Part shown: positions 12,101 through 24,100 of the stretch, piece after piece | How the letters are laid out: each line of letters begins with the position of its first letter | Numbering within the stretch: the stretch's first letter is position 1 | Source: Lytechinus pictus | Taxonomy: Eukaryota; Echinodermata; Echinoidea; Temnopleuroida; Toxopneustidae | DNA: 64,000 nt | Reading direction: 5' to 3' | NCBI RefSeq assembly: GCF_037042905.1 | Contig: NC_087262.1 | Span: 24,280,501-24,344,500, forward strand | The notes under the pieces: model-generated | Told to the model about the DNA's origin: nothing | Databases searched by the model: none | What the model saw: the letters and a program-made list of their open reading frames with translations, nothing else | Position numbers and translations under genes: made by a program

Positions 12101-15100
12101 CTAGATCTTTTAGAAGGCTTATTATAATCACTCGGGTCGCGTTCGCGTTCGAAATCACTCGGGTTTTTTATTTTTGGCGATTTTTTTTTATTTCGATGCG
12201 ATTTTTTTTCTAACGGTGTCTTCAATGGGACAAACACGCTGGGCAAATAAAATGAAATTGAAATTCTAGTTTCGTTTTAAGCCAGCAAATGCCTTAAATA
12301 AAATGCATCATCTTAAAGGCGCAAGTGCAATTAAAATGTAATAGAAGTCGCAAGCACGCGCGATGATTCGGAACATGTTATTAAAATGCTTTGGGGAGCT
12401 AACGTTTTCAAATCAATTTATTACTATCTTCAGAAATTAACTTTTGATAACCAAGAACAAATATAAAAGAAGCGGGGTCCGCTATCACCACGAGGTTGAA
12501 GAGAAGTGTCTATCATCATAAAGGAGGTAAGAGAGTAGTGCAGTGATGTCCGTCGGTAATACGACCTTTAAAAGTTCACGGCGGCGTCCGCTATCACCAC
12601 GAGGTTGAAGAGAAGATATCTATCCTCGTAAACATCGTCAGAGATAATACTGCGTCTTTCTCCCTGATTAATGCGACCTCTAAATAGCTAGCACCTCAAA
12701 AAAATCTTGAAATATGTTCTGAACGATCACGCACTGTAACTAGATCTACGCCGATATTTTATATCCGATTTTTCCTTCAAGGGGCATGATCGAAGATTGG
12801 CAGGTGATCGCGCCGATTGTGGTAAAATCGGGAGCCGATTTTAAAATCGGTTAATTAGAACAGGTACAATTATGATTTTAAAATTAATTTAAAATCGATT
12901 TCCAAAATCAATTTTAAAATCGATCTAAGATCAATTTTAGATCAGTTTTAGTATTAGTTTTTAAAAGCCCATTCACATTTTTACTGATGCTGACGAAAAG
13001 TTAGTTTGGTTGTCAGAGCATTATTTGTCCTGCGTCTAAATAACTATGTCCGATCGAAGGACCGTTTTAATTTCGGAAAGGTAGGAGAGATAGAGAGAGA
13101 GACTGATCCCCGTTCAGCTCAACGTATACGTTTGGCACGCGAGCACAAAGAAGATCAATTAAACACATCACCTAATGCAATGTTTCGAGAATTTAGGTAG
13201 GGAATTTTTTAGGTCTCCAGTTACTTAAAACATGAAATGGCGATTTTATCTATAAAATAAGACAAATTTTATGAGAAATGGACAATAGTTAAGAGCATAA
13301 TTTTAAAACGCCTATCGGAAAGATCGTCCTCAAAGCTCATTACGTATTAGACAGCTGGCAGCCGTCTGTTTCGAGTTTTTTAACATTTTTATTTCTCCTC
13401 GTACACAGACGGCTCGCTATGGTGCAACCATCATTACGGGGTTAACAATGCAAAATCCCCCAGACAGCGCTCATCGATTTTTGTCTTTATTTCATAAAAA
13501 TATATGGAAAGAACTGTATCAAATATATTATTATTCCGTTTTGTCCTAAAATGCACCAAAAAAAGAGAAAATAAACTTAAAAGGGGAAAACAGTAACTAA
13601 TTGCTTCGGCTGTCGCGCAACTTCACTTCCCCGTTTTATTGGAACTTAATGCATAAACATATGGCCATTGAGTCCTTGTACAGATCGAGCTAGAACTTCG
13701 GTCTCTGTATTGTTGAGTGGAGCTAATGGAGTTCAGCGGAACAACGAACATTACAGACTGGAGACCGAAGCTTTTGGTCTAATTGCGTATATATGCATTA
13801 AACCACGGATGGCTGGCTATGCATACCGCTGAATAAAATACTTTCGGACGAGCTGCAGACTGACTGGCACTGTAACGTGGGATCTAACTCGGCTGGACTC
13901 ACGTTACCTTGCTCCATGCTACCGATGCACGCCGTGTCCGACCGTGGCCGGGTCCCGCCTTGGGGCCATTGCATGCAGGCATACATGTCCGTACATGGGA
14001 ATGACGATGTAATATCGATGTGGCAGATATGGCAAGTTCCGACTCGGAGTCCTCGTATAAAAACAGTAGAAGTCTGGATGTATTCTAGGATAGTTGAGCC
14101 ACATGGCGGATTTGCTTGTTTGTTATGTTAAGCAGTAGGCGAGTGCCTTTTTTTTAAGGCACTTGCCGGCTTAAAACGAAACTAGAATTTGAATTTCATT
14201 TTATTTTCCCAGCGTGTTTGTCCCATTGAAGACACCATTAGAAAAAAAAATCGCATCGAAATAAAAAAAAAAATCGCCAAAAATCCAAAACCCGAGTGAT
14301 TTCGAACGCGACCCGAGTGATTTCGAACGCGAACGCGACCCGAGTGATTATAACAAGCCTTTTAGAAGGAAAGTAGAAATCTCGGGGGTGAAAGTTTCAG
14401 GTTTTGGCTTCCATTGTGTGGGTCTATGGGATAGAAGGCCTGGCTTCATGAGAGTGACCTTACGTTAGTAAATGATTTTTACTCTCTAGAAGCCGCCTGG
14501 CTACTCGAACCTCGAACCTCTGCATCAATTCGTAACTTCCCCACAGCTTGGATTACAGGCGCACGCCACAACGCCCAGTGTGCAAGAAGTGCAAGAAGAG
14601 CGAGTTTTTCTATGGTATCTTCAAAAAGATTTTTTTCCCTTCTTTCAGCTTGCACCAAGTATTACGGTAGTGGTTGTGCAGAGTGGTTGATGTTTGTTGT
14701 GTGAAGGTGTGTGTGGGGTGTGCGTGTGTGTGCTTGTTTGAATGAAAAAAGAAAAATTTGAAAAATGTGAATACACGTAGATTTAGCGATGAAATAAGAA
14801 ATAATAATGTAATAATAATAAACTGAAGGAAAGTTCTCTGACCTAGAGTTCAAAACAAGGCTCTACATTATTATTTCTTATTTCATCGCTAAATCTACGT
14901 GTATTCACATTTTTCACATTTCTTATTTCATTCAAAAAATCACACACACGCACACCCCACACACATACCTTCACACAACAAACATCAACCACTCTGCACA
15001 ATCACTACCGTAATACTTGGTGCAAGCTGAAAGAGGGGAAAAAATCTTTTTGAAGATACCATAGAAAAACTCGCTCTTCTTGCACTTCACTAGGTGGTAC

Positions 15101-18100
15101 GTACTGTACGCGTACCGACTGCTTATGTGCAGCGAGTGATTCCGAAATAGGTGTAAAACTTTGTAAAAAAGTGTCAAAACGGCAAATATTCAACTTCTCC
15201 TGGACTTTGGAGGCTCAGATGCAAGTATTTTAGGTTGTGAATTATTTAGGGTGAGATTGTACATGTTTGAAAACCATTAAACGGTGAGGTGCGAAACTAC
15301 ACTAGCGCCCAGTTTCGCACCGGCCGATTACCAGCATACCTCATCACCAATAGGCAATACTTGTTCCCAAATGTAATGACAAGTCTCTCAAAAAGTCTCG
15401 GTCACATTTCGAGGTCAATAATATACCCACCTCCTTTCCAAATATCGCGATCGGGAACGGCTGTAATGTATTTCAGCTTTGATCTCGATGTCGTTCGAAT
15501 CCTCAGTCAGAGTCAGACATCACTTCGCAGATCGCTTGGATTCGCCGTGCGCCGTAATCAGTAGAGGCGCATGGCCAAATATTGGAGACTGTCTCCAATG
15601 TGGGAGATTATCTCCAATATCAGAGACTTTTGTAAAGAATTTGGGTATCCAATTTCAGAGACAGTCTCCAGTTTTGGAGACCAATTTCCTTTGTTTACAT
15701 TTGCTGCAAAAGGGTTACCTTGGCGGCAAATAAAAATGTGATGAGCAGATTCCTCATGAAAAATTACCCCTTTTTACCGTCTACTTTAAAAATTCACCGT
15801 CTACTTTTGTTTTGATAAGGATTTTTGTTGTTAATCACACACAAAACAAATGGGCTTCTGACCTCAGTGAGACAAAATTTTGGGTGGAAAAAATCATGCT
15901 TTTGTTGGTGTTGTTTCTTTTGTCCTTTTGGTTTTGCAAAGCAAGTCTCCAATGTGGGAGATTGTCTCCCCTATTGGAGAGAGTCTCCCATATTGGCCGT
16001 GCGCCTCTACAGGTAATGGACTGAAGTTATGCGACCAAAAGATTCGCCTGTAGCTACCTCGGGCGAAGTTCGTGCAGGCTCCACTCCACTTCACTACCGC
16101 TACACTACGCTCCACCTACCCGAACTTCGGTACCATGAACCATTTCGGATATACCGAGTGACAAAGGTGGGATGAAATGATGGTTTATTGTAAAAATTAC
16201 AGAAAAAAATATAACGAGAAAGATAAATAGCTTAATATCTTACTCTACACCCGCATTTCACTCCGTGTCCATCCTCCGGCTATCCTCAAAATTGGTGAAT
16301 TTGGGCCAGTATCAAATTCCTCACACGTATTATTCACGGCCGATTTCAAAACATTGTATGCGCGTATCGAGTGGACCTTAATAGAAACACTGATGTGTGT
16401 TGCTGCCCTCTACGTTCGTTGCATACAATGTTTTGAAATCGGCCGTGAATAATACGTGTGAGGAATTTGTTACTGGCCCAAAATCACCAATTTTGAGGAT
16501 AACCGGAGGATGGAAACGGAGTGAAATACGGGTGTAGAGTAAGATATCAAGCTATTTATCTTTCTCGTTATATTTTTTTCTGTAATTTTTATAATAAACC
16601 ATCATTACATCCCACCTTTGTCACTCGGTATATTCGAAATGGTTCAGGGTCCCGAAGTTCAGGTAGGTGGAGCGTAGTGTAGCGGTAGTGAAGTGGAGTG
16701 GAGCCTGCACGAACTTCGCCCTAGGTAGCCTGTAGCATGCTGGCAGTTTGTTCGCCACATGTTCGCATGATTTGCCGAATGCCGATATGTTTTTTTTTCG
16801 GCTTTTTGCGCATAAGTGCAAATGTTGCACCCACAGTCGCCCCACTGGTTCGTAGAGTGATGCTACCCCTGATTCTCCGGCCGAGCATCGGCCCACGGCC
16901 CGCTCGCTATCACGCTGGTATATGCTGTGGCCTGGTACGGGTACGTCGACTTAAATCGAAACTGCTTTCATCAATGTACGAACGTGATACTGAACGAGCG
17001 GTGTCACCACTTCCGGTGAACTAGGACTACGTTGCAGTCGCACACAATCGAAAGCTTGGTAAACCCGGTCCTATGACGTCATAGACACAGACAGTGCGGA
17101 TTGGCGCATCGGCTGCATCAGCATGCTCATGAATAATTCATATACATGTAGACCTAGTCTATTCATGTCTTCACTAGATTCCAAAAGGCCTATCGACTAT
17201 CGGTAAAGTCGCTCACTTGGGTATCTTTGTCGGCCGCTATTCTCGTCTCAGCCACCGGTTGACGAGGAAAAGAGCCAAGTCGCGAGGCCTTGTCAAAAGG
17301 CTACTCAGCCTCAGGAATGGCGCAAATATTAACTGCTGAAGGATGCGCGCTATATTTAAGCCAAAACAACAACAACATTGTTAGGGTAGGCCTAGAACCT
17401 CTAAGACACCATTCTCAGCTCATAATTTTTAAAACTAGTTCACTGGAAATCGGTTCAGGAAACCAGTTTGGAAGATCGCTTTGCTAGCATTCCCATTTGA
17501 TCAGCTGAAAGTGGTTTTCAAAACCACTTCACGTAAAGTGGCCTTATTGCTATGGGAGTGCTCTCAATGGGGATGACATGTTTCGCACAAAATTTGAAAC
17601 CGCAGCCAGGGGTGTGAGTGGTCACAAATAAATAGATCTGAAAAAAGCTAGAGTGAACATTGAAAAAATCTGAAATAAAAAGAGTTCCAATAATTGTTGT
17701 ACAAGTGGAAAGCCAAAAATATGCTGAAATTAAGCTGGAAAAAAAAACTGGACACTCACACCCGTGAGGAGCGTAGTCATTCTACACGAAAATGTGAGAA
17801 GATCGCTTCCCGAAAAACAGTTGTATCCTCACTTAAGCTAAAAGTAATAGTTAAACCAGTTCAACGAGGCAAAGAGATCTAGAAAACTGACGTTAGGGGC
17901 ATTACCTGGTTGAAGTCACCAGTCCATTCACTGCCGTTTATTTCGTCAGCACTGGTGACTTCTTTCCACTCCCATTGACTTTGTACACAACGAGTGCACA
18001 CTCACCGACACGAGAAGAGAGGTGACTAATTTCACGATAAGGCTATGTTAGACTTGTTTTAAGGCTAGAGGCTGAGGGGCGCAGCCGGGCAAAGGAAAAT

Positions 18101-21100
18101 GGTCGCATTCACGTCACTGCTGAGGAGACAAAACCTCCGATCGAAGGCCATTCATGTAGGGGAGAATGGGGTAAAAAAAGGCCATGGGAAAATAGGCCGC
18201 CTGTTAGTTTTTAGCTCACTGCTCGAGAATGGTAGGGTCAAATGGATTACTGTTTGTGTACATGTAGTATTTGAGACAGTTCTTTAGCACTGATTTTGGG
18301 CAGAGAGAACGTTGCACAGCCCAGTGCACATGGCCAGGAGGAGCACAAAACCAGCAGAACCTCAGAATCAAAGTTGTGAAAGTACATGTAGCATTGCCAC
18401 TTAATAGAAGCAAGTACTGTACCTACCCAGTAATGTGTATTAACTTTTATCTTAGTTTACCTGTGGAAATTACATGTATTATTGTGCAAGCTAGAACTGT
18501 TGTAAATTTCACCACTTTCCCTCTTTTTTTCTGACTGGATGCCTATGAACTCAACATGTCTAATTGGGCAAATGAGTGCACCCGTATTACTACATAATTA
18601 AAACTCTATGTTTACATCTGTAAAACTTTAAAATGCAGTGTAGACCACCATGCTTGATTATATATATGTATGTGTCCACAACCAATAAAACATGAAGACT
18701 GTACACAATAATATAACTGACAGTAAAAAACACAATCCAACTTTTTTTTTCTCCATAATTTTGGATAGGATTGATAAACTAATCCTAAAATGGGGGTGTT
18801 TGGTAAATACATGTAACTGAATGTTAATAATATCGGACGCCTAGAATTGTGCACTGCGATCAATTTCGGCGACTTAAATCGTGCTCTAAACCCCAAAATA
18901 ATTGCTTGATTGAGAAGACGATGAGGCTAGTAGAAACGTTGAAACACTGATCAAACAACCGTAAAAAGCATAAACGTTTACCTACTTTGACAACCTTTAA
19001 ACCTGTATAGATGTATGTACATGTAGGGCTGTTATTTGCCTCCAACATTAGTTCCAACCAGGGCATTGGCAAAAAAAAAAAACCTTCCCTAAAAGTTTGC
19101 TGAAAATTCAAATTTTGTATCTTTATATTCATGAAATCTATTTTCTATACACTGTATTCCTTGAAATTGTTTAGTTTTTAATAGTTGGAAACTACCGAAA
19201 AAATGAAGAATATTCACCTCTTTCTTGACTTTGAAAGATCATTTTATGCTGTTATACTGGGTAAATACTTGTAGTCCCACATGTAGACTTTCGTAGTGTT
19301 GACAAAGTGTACAACGATCAGAAACGATCAAAATATCACACGATCAACGTCGTTTTCAATTAATGTTCCAACACCATGAAAGTCTACATGTGGGACTACA
19401 AAAAAAATTTTTTTATAATGTTACACGCCGTCAGTATTTTAGTCACATATGTAGACTTTCTTGGTGTATGGAAAACCGACGGCCATTATTTATAGATTTA
19501 ATGATGCAAAATGTGAAATTTTAGCAACTTTTGTAAAAGTTATTTGTTTTTGTAGCATCAAAGAACGATCTTTCAGAGTCAAGAAAGAGGTGAATATTTT
19601 TATGTTCTTGATAGTTTCCAAATCAAAACAATCAAGAAAATATAGATGAGATGGTCGTTTCATGGATTCAAAGATGCAAAACATGCAATTTTAGCAATTT
19701 TGGTGAAGGTTCACCCCCCCCCCCGGCTGGTTAATTGTAAACGCCAGTTTATTAATAGCGTTTAAAATAATGTTTTTCAAACTAGACTTACATGTAATGG
19801 CTCGGGCCTGTCAGAGAGAAGCTCCCATTCTGACCTCACACCTCTACTACCAAGGCTAGAACTACTGGGAAATGCATGTACTTTAATACTGTATAGTGTG
19901 TACAATGTATTCATATACATGTACATGTACTTGTTTTTCATGCCTGATTTATTGTTTGATTTTTCTGGAAAAAAATCTTTTTGTTTGTTCACTGGTTTAG
20001 AAGGTATTCCACAGCTGAGCAAGCATTAACCTACACATGTACATTTTACAGTTAAAGCTCTGCACAATAGAATGTGCTTAGTGTACAATGTAGTACATGT
20101 AAGATGAACAGTTGAATTAATATTTCATGATATTTTCCCATAGGTTTTATTTCGATATTTCATTAGGTGACCGTTGAGGTACTAACAAGTTTAGGAGTAA
20201 ACCATTCTGTATTTTCATGTACAACACCTACTTAGCTTGTTGTACGCGAGCAAATGGGAGACTGAATGTCAAACATTCCTACCATCCAAAATGTACGGTC
20301 GCATGGCTTGAGGTGACGTCACAATACGATTCAGTTCTTTGCGCTCAGTCAAAAATGAAGGTGAAATACGTGCATAGCTTGCTGGTTACATGCGCTATGT
20401 TGCCCGAGGTCATGTGCGCTTGTGGGATTTGCTTTTTTCCTTAAATCAATATTTTTGCTCTCTTTTCATAGATTACTGCATGGAAAAACTCTTGTTTTTT
20501 CATATTTTCGCTTAACTCTGATGCGTTGTACAACGCAAATAGGGAATATTCTTATTCGCGCAATGGTGCGAGATTTCGCATTAGGTGAAAGAAAGAAACA
20601 CTCTATTCAACTCTGCTAAGGCCTCATTGAATAGAGCATCTTTCTTTCACCTCATGTGAAATCTCGCACCATCACACTCATGCCTATTCGCTATTTGTAT
20701 ACTGTTCCCCCTTCTCTCTCAGAAACATACAGTGTATACACATCCCAATATCTCCCCATACAGTTCTCACTTCCCTGTCTCTAACCTTTTACTGGTACTT
20801 TTCAAACTTAAAATTTTGAAAAGTGAAAGTGATACCCTTCTTAGTCCTACTCACAACCCCTCCCCCACCCCCCCCAAAAAAAAAAGGACAACACATATGA
20901 TTGGGGGAGGTGGGGTCAAATGTGATTTGCACAGAGGCATTCTAGATGTACATGAATAAAGCAAGACATGTACCTGTACATGTAACAAGCCTTTATTAAT
21001 GTACATGTGCTGGTACATGCATCTGTTACTTGTAAATTCACATTTTCATTACATGTAGGCTTACATGTTCCCTTCAGGTAAATGTGCTACATTACTGTAG

Positions 21101-24100
21101 TACAGTTAATAATTATTTTCATATGTACATGTAGCATAGATCCGATACAGTAATCGTTATTCCTTTCTCTCCCTCTCTCTCCTTCTCTCTGTTTTCTTTG
21201 ACAGTATGAAGACAAGGAAGAGGTTGTCCTGTGGATGAACACCGTAGGTCCGTACCACAATCGACAGGAGACATACAGTTACTTCTCCCTCCCGTTCTGT
21301 AGAGGGCCCCAGCAGGGCATCAGCCATTATCATGAAACTCTCGGCGAGGCGTTGCAGGGCGTCGAGCTCGAGTTTAGCGGGCTTGACATCGATTTCAAGT
21401 GTAAGTCTTGAAAGCAGGGATGTGATGAAAATATTACTGATTTAGAATTTAACATTCTTTTTTTTTTTAGATGTTTTAAATTGTATTCAATGTTATAAAA
21501 TCATTTTAAAATGTGTTCTATTTTTGTGTGCAAACCCTACTAGCAAGAAATTCATTGCTGCTACTCTTGCATTGGCATTCCCTTACTTTCGTGTTTCATA
21601 TTCAATGAATTGAAAAATGCAATGGATAATGCAATTACTGTATTGAATCAGAGCCAAATAATACATTACTATTCCTGTTGAGTTTTCCATACAATGTAGA
21701 TGTCCATGTTTATCATTCATTACAGTGAGGTTCTGAAGATTAACCATAGAGGACATTCAGGTTTCTTTTAATTTTTTTTATGAAGTAGAGCAATTAATGA
21801 GTTATTAAGAATGATTAAGTCTATTGCATTTACATCTTATTTCATTTCCTGTATTTTTCTTGATATTTTGTGTTAAGCCCACATTTTATATTTTGCTACA
21901 TAATTATACGATTATATGTGTACTATTTATATTGTAAGGAGCATTGTTTTAGTTGTCTTAGAACAGCAGTCTCTTTTGACAAGCTTTTAGGGACTCTCCC
22001 CATATTGTGTAATATTATTGATTGCTATAATATGTATTATATAATTTGTTTTTATGTGGAAATGGATAATTAAATAAATGAATATTGTTTCTGTGATACT
22101 GATATTTTAGAAAGCCTTAATTCACTGCTATAAATGCTACGCTGATGTTTGCTCTAAATTACTAGAAGAATTGTAGTAATTAAGTATAATTAATTGTGCT
22201 TTCTCTCTTCCTCTCTCTGTTATTATTTTTAGTGGATAAACCCCAGACTCAGTACTGTGAGATTGAGGTCACAGACGAGATCTTGAGAGCTTTCTCATAT
22301 GCCGTCAAGAATCATTATTGGTACCAGATGTATATTGATGATCTACCCATCTGGGGTAAGTATTTGCACTGTAACACTAAACCCATTGTCTAATGGAACG
22401 AGAGGCCATTTCATAAAGCTATTTTTTAGTGACGCCCCCAGCCAATTACATGTAGATGGAAGAATTTCAGTAGCTTAAACCAATAGATAGATACTGACAA
22501 TGTGTTTCATGAAATGCTCCCCTTGTGGTCCCTGTGCAAAACATATGGGAATTATAATAAAAATGATTATAATGATAATAATATAGGTATATTTACCCAG
22601 GGAAGGTACTTCAGTTCTGAAAACTGTTCTCCCAGCGGGCCCTGCTATTATTATTACCCCAGCTTTAGCTGGGCTGCCTAGGCGCTCAAAGCATTCAAGG
22701 AATTTCTTCCTACTGGGTACCCATTCACCTCACCTGGGTTGAGTGCAGCACAATGTGGATAAATTTCTTGCTGAAGGAAATTACGCCATGGCTGGGATTC
22801 GAACCCACGACCCTCTGTTTCAAAGTCAGAAGACTAATCCACTGGGCCACAACGCTCGACATGATTAATAAGAATCAGTTGTCAGTAGGTTAACAGTACT
22901 AAAGATGTATCCTGTATGCAGACCATTCTGGGAGAGGGGACGGTTTCTCTCAACATATCTTGTTTTATGGCCGACTGTTCACACCTGTATATGAGGCTTG
23001 GACATGAACTTGGTCTCATGGAGATATATGCATATTTTGTGGAGGGGTAAAAGAAACATTAAGAGGTAACCCTGATTTAGTCAAATTTTCTGGCCATAGA
23101 ATCTGATTCACTTTGGAGAAATTTGACGTAGAAGATGTACGTGATACGTGTACAGTGTTCGTTCACATGTTTTTCACCCTGTCAGAAAATTGCTCCTACT
23201 ATAAGATGAAGGATTTTACTAACATGGCAGGTTGAAGCTCAGTGTTGGTGACCATTCACAGAATTTATTCTGTTGAAATGAGCATTATCATCTGCAAACA
23301 TGCACACTATTTTTAGCCTTAAGTGGGTTTCTTAATGCCCTGTCACATCGTTTCTTGCAAGCTTTGCGGATGAGCTGAGGGTGATTGCCCGCAACTCACC
23401 CGCAAAAATGTTTTGAGCATGTTCAAAACTTTTATGCCTTCAAATTAGACTTGCGTGCGCTTCTGCGTGTGAGTTGTGTCCGAGATACTGTCAATGCGGC
23501 CGACCTGCAGGTCACAAAAATAGTTACCCGCAAGTCACAGGCAAGGCTTGACGGAACGATGTGACTGGGCCTTTAAATTCCATGTCGCCTAATCATCTCT
23601 CATTCTCTAATTCACACGATATCTCATCACTTAGGTATCATTGGAGAGGCAGATGACAATGGTCAGGACTACCATATCTGGACGCACAAGAAACTGGACA
23701 TCGGCTACAACGGCAACCAGATCGTTGATGTCAACTTGACCTCTGAGGTCAAGGTCAAACTCGAGAAAGGGATCAAGATTCCGTTCACGTATCAGATTCA
23801 GTGGAAGAAGTCAGCTGTCACCTACAAGAAGCGATTTGACAAGTACCTTGATCCCAACTTCTTCCAACACAGGGTAGGTCAATCGACTCCTTCTGCAAAT
23901 CAAAAAAAAAATCAACCAATTTATTGTCTTAACTATCTTTTGGCCTAGAGCTTTGTTACCTTGTATTGTCTAAACAGTAACAATGAAAGATGGGTTGTGC
24001 ACACCACCTGTGTGTAGTGAGATTAGGCTGGAATACACAAACTTCTTTAAGATCTATAATTCTCTTTTGTAATCAGCTTTTATATTTGGATTGGAGAGTC

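Larger units (their letters stand above)
11606..14502. repeat. Inner inverted-repeat structure (arms about 340 bp)
   Basis: The left arm consists of 11606-11756 plus 12118-12292. The right arm at 14157-14502 is an uninterrupted inverted copy. The left arm is broken by a foldback insertion at 11746-12117. The enclosed 1.9 kb contains the two-unit satellite copy. It may be a transposon nested in the larger element or part of its original architecture. Confidence 0.75.
6415..15309. mobile_element. 8.9-kb composite inverted-repeat element carrying a satellite
   Basis: The left end (6415-6671) and right end (15087-15309) are imperfect inverted copies of about 220-257 bp that begin GGCGCTAGTGTAGTTTCGCAC. 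CAGTTTCG is found directly on both sides (6407-6414 and 15310-15317), consistent with an 8-bp target duplication. Very long terminal repeats with 8-10 bp duplications suggest Mutator-like or foldback (TU-like) elements; the superfamily is inference. Inside are degenerate AAAATCG-rich tracts, a 110-bp satellite, a duplicated flank with two satellite units, a hAT-like insertion, a MITE, a second inverted-repeat structure and a palindrome. No transposase ORF is evident, so it is non-autonomous. Confidence 0.75.
16730..21204 (+). other. TM9SF3 intron 1, 3' part
   Basis: No coding signature seen. TACATGTA-type palindromes are frequent from 17.1 kb onward. Smaller inverted repeats lie at 19140-19650 and 20538-20695 (listed separately). 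The acceptor is TTCTTTGACAG, ending at 21204. Confidence 0.6.

Noticed and set aside
17694..17882. 62-codon lysine-rich open frame
   Set aside because: Short, in an intron, without splice-supported context or a recognisable domain.
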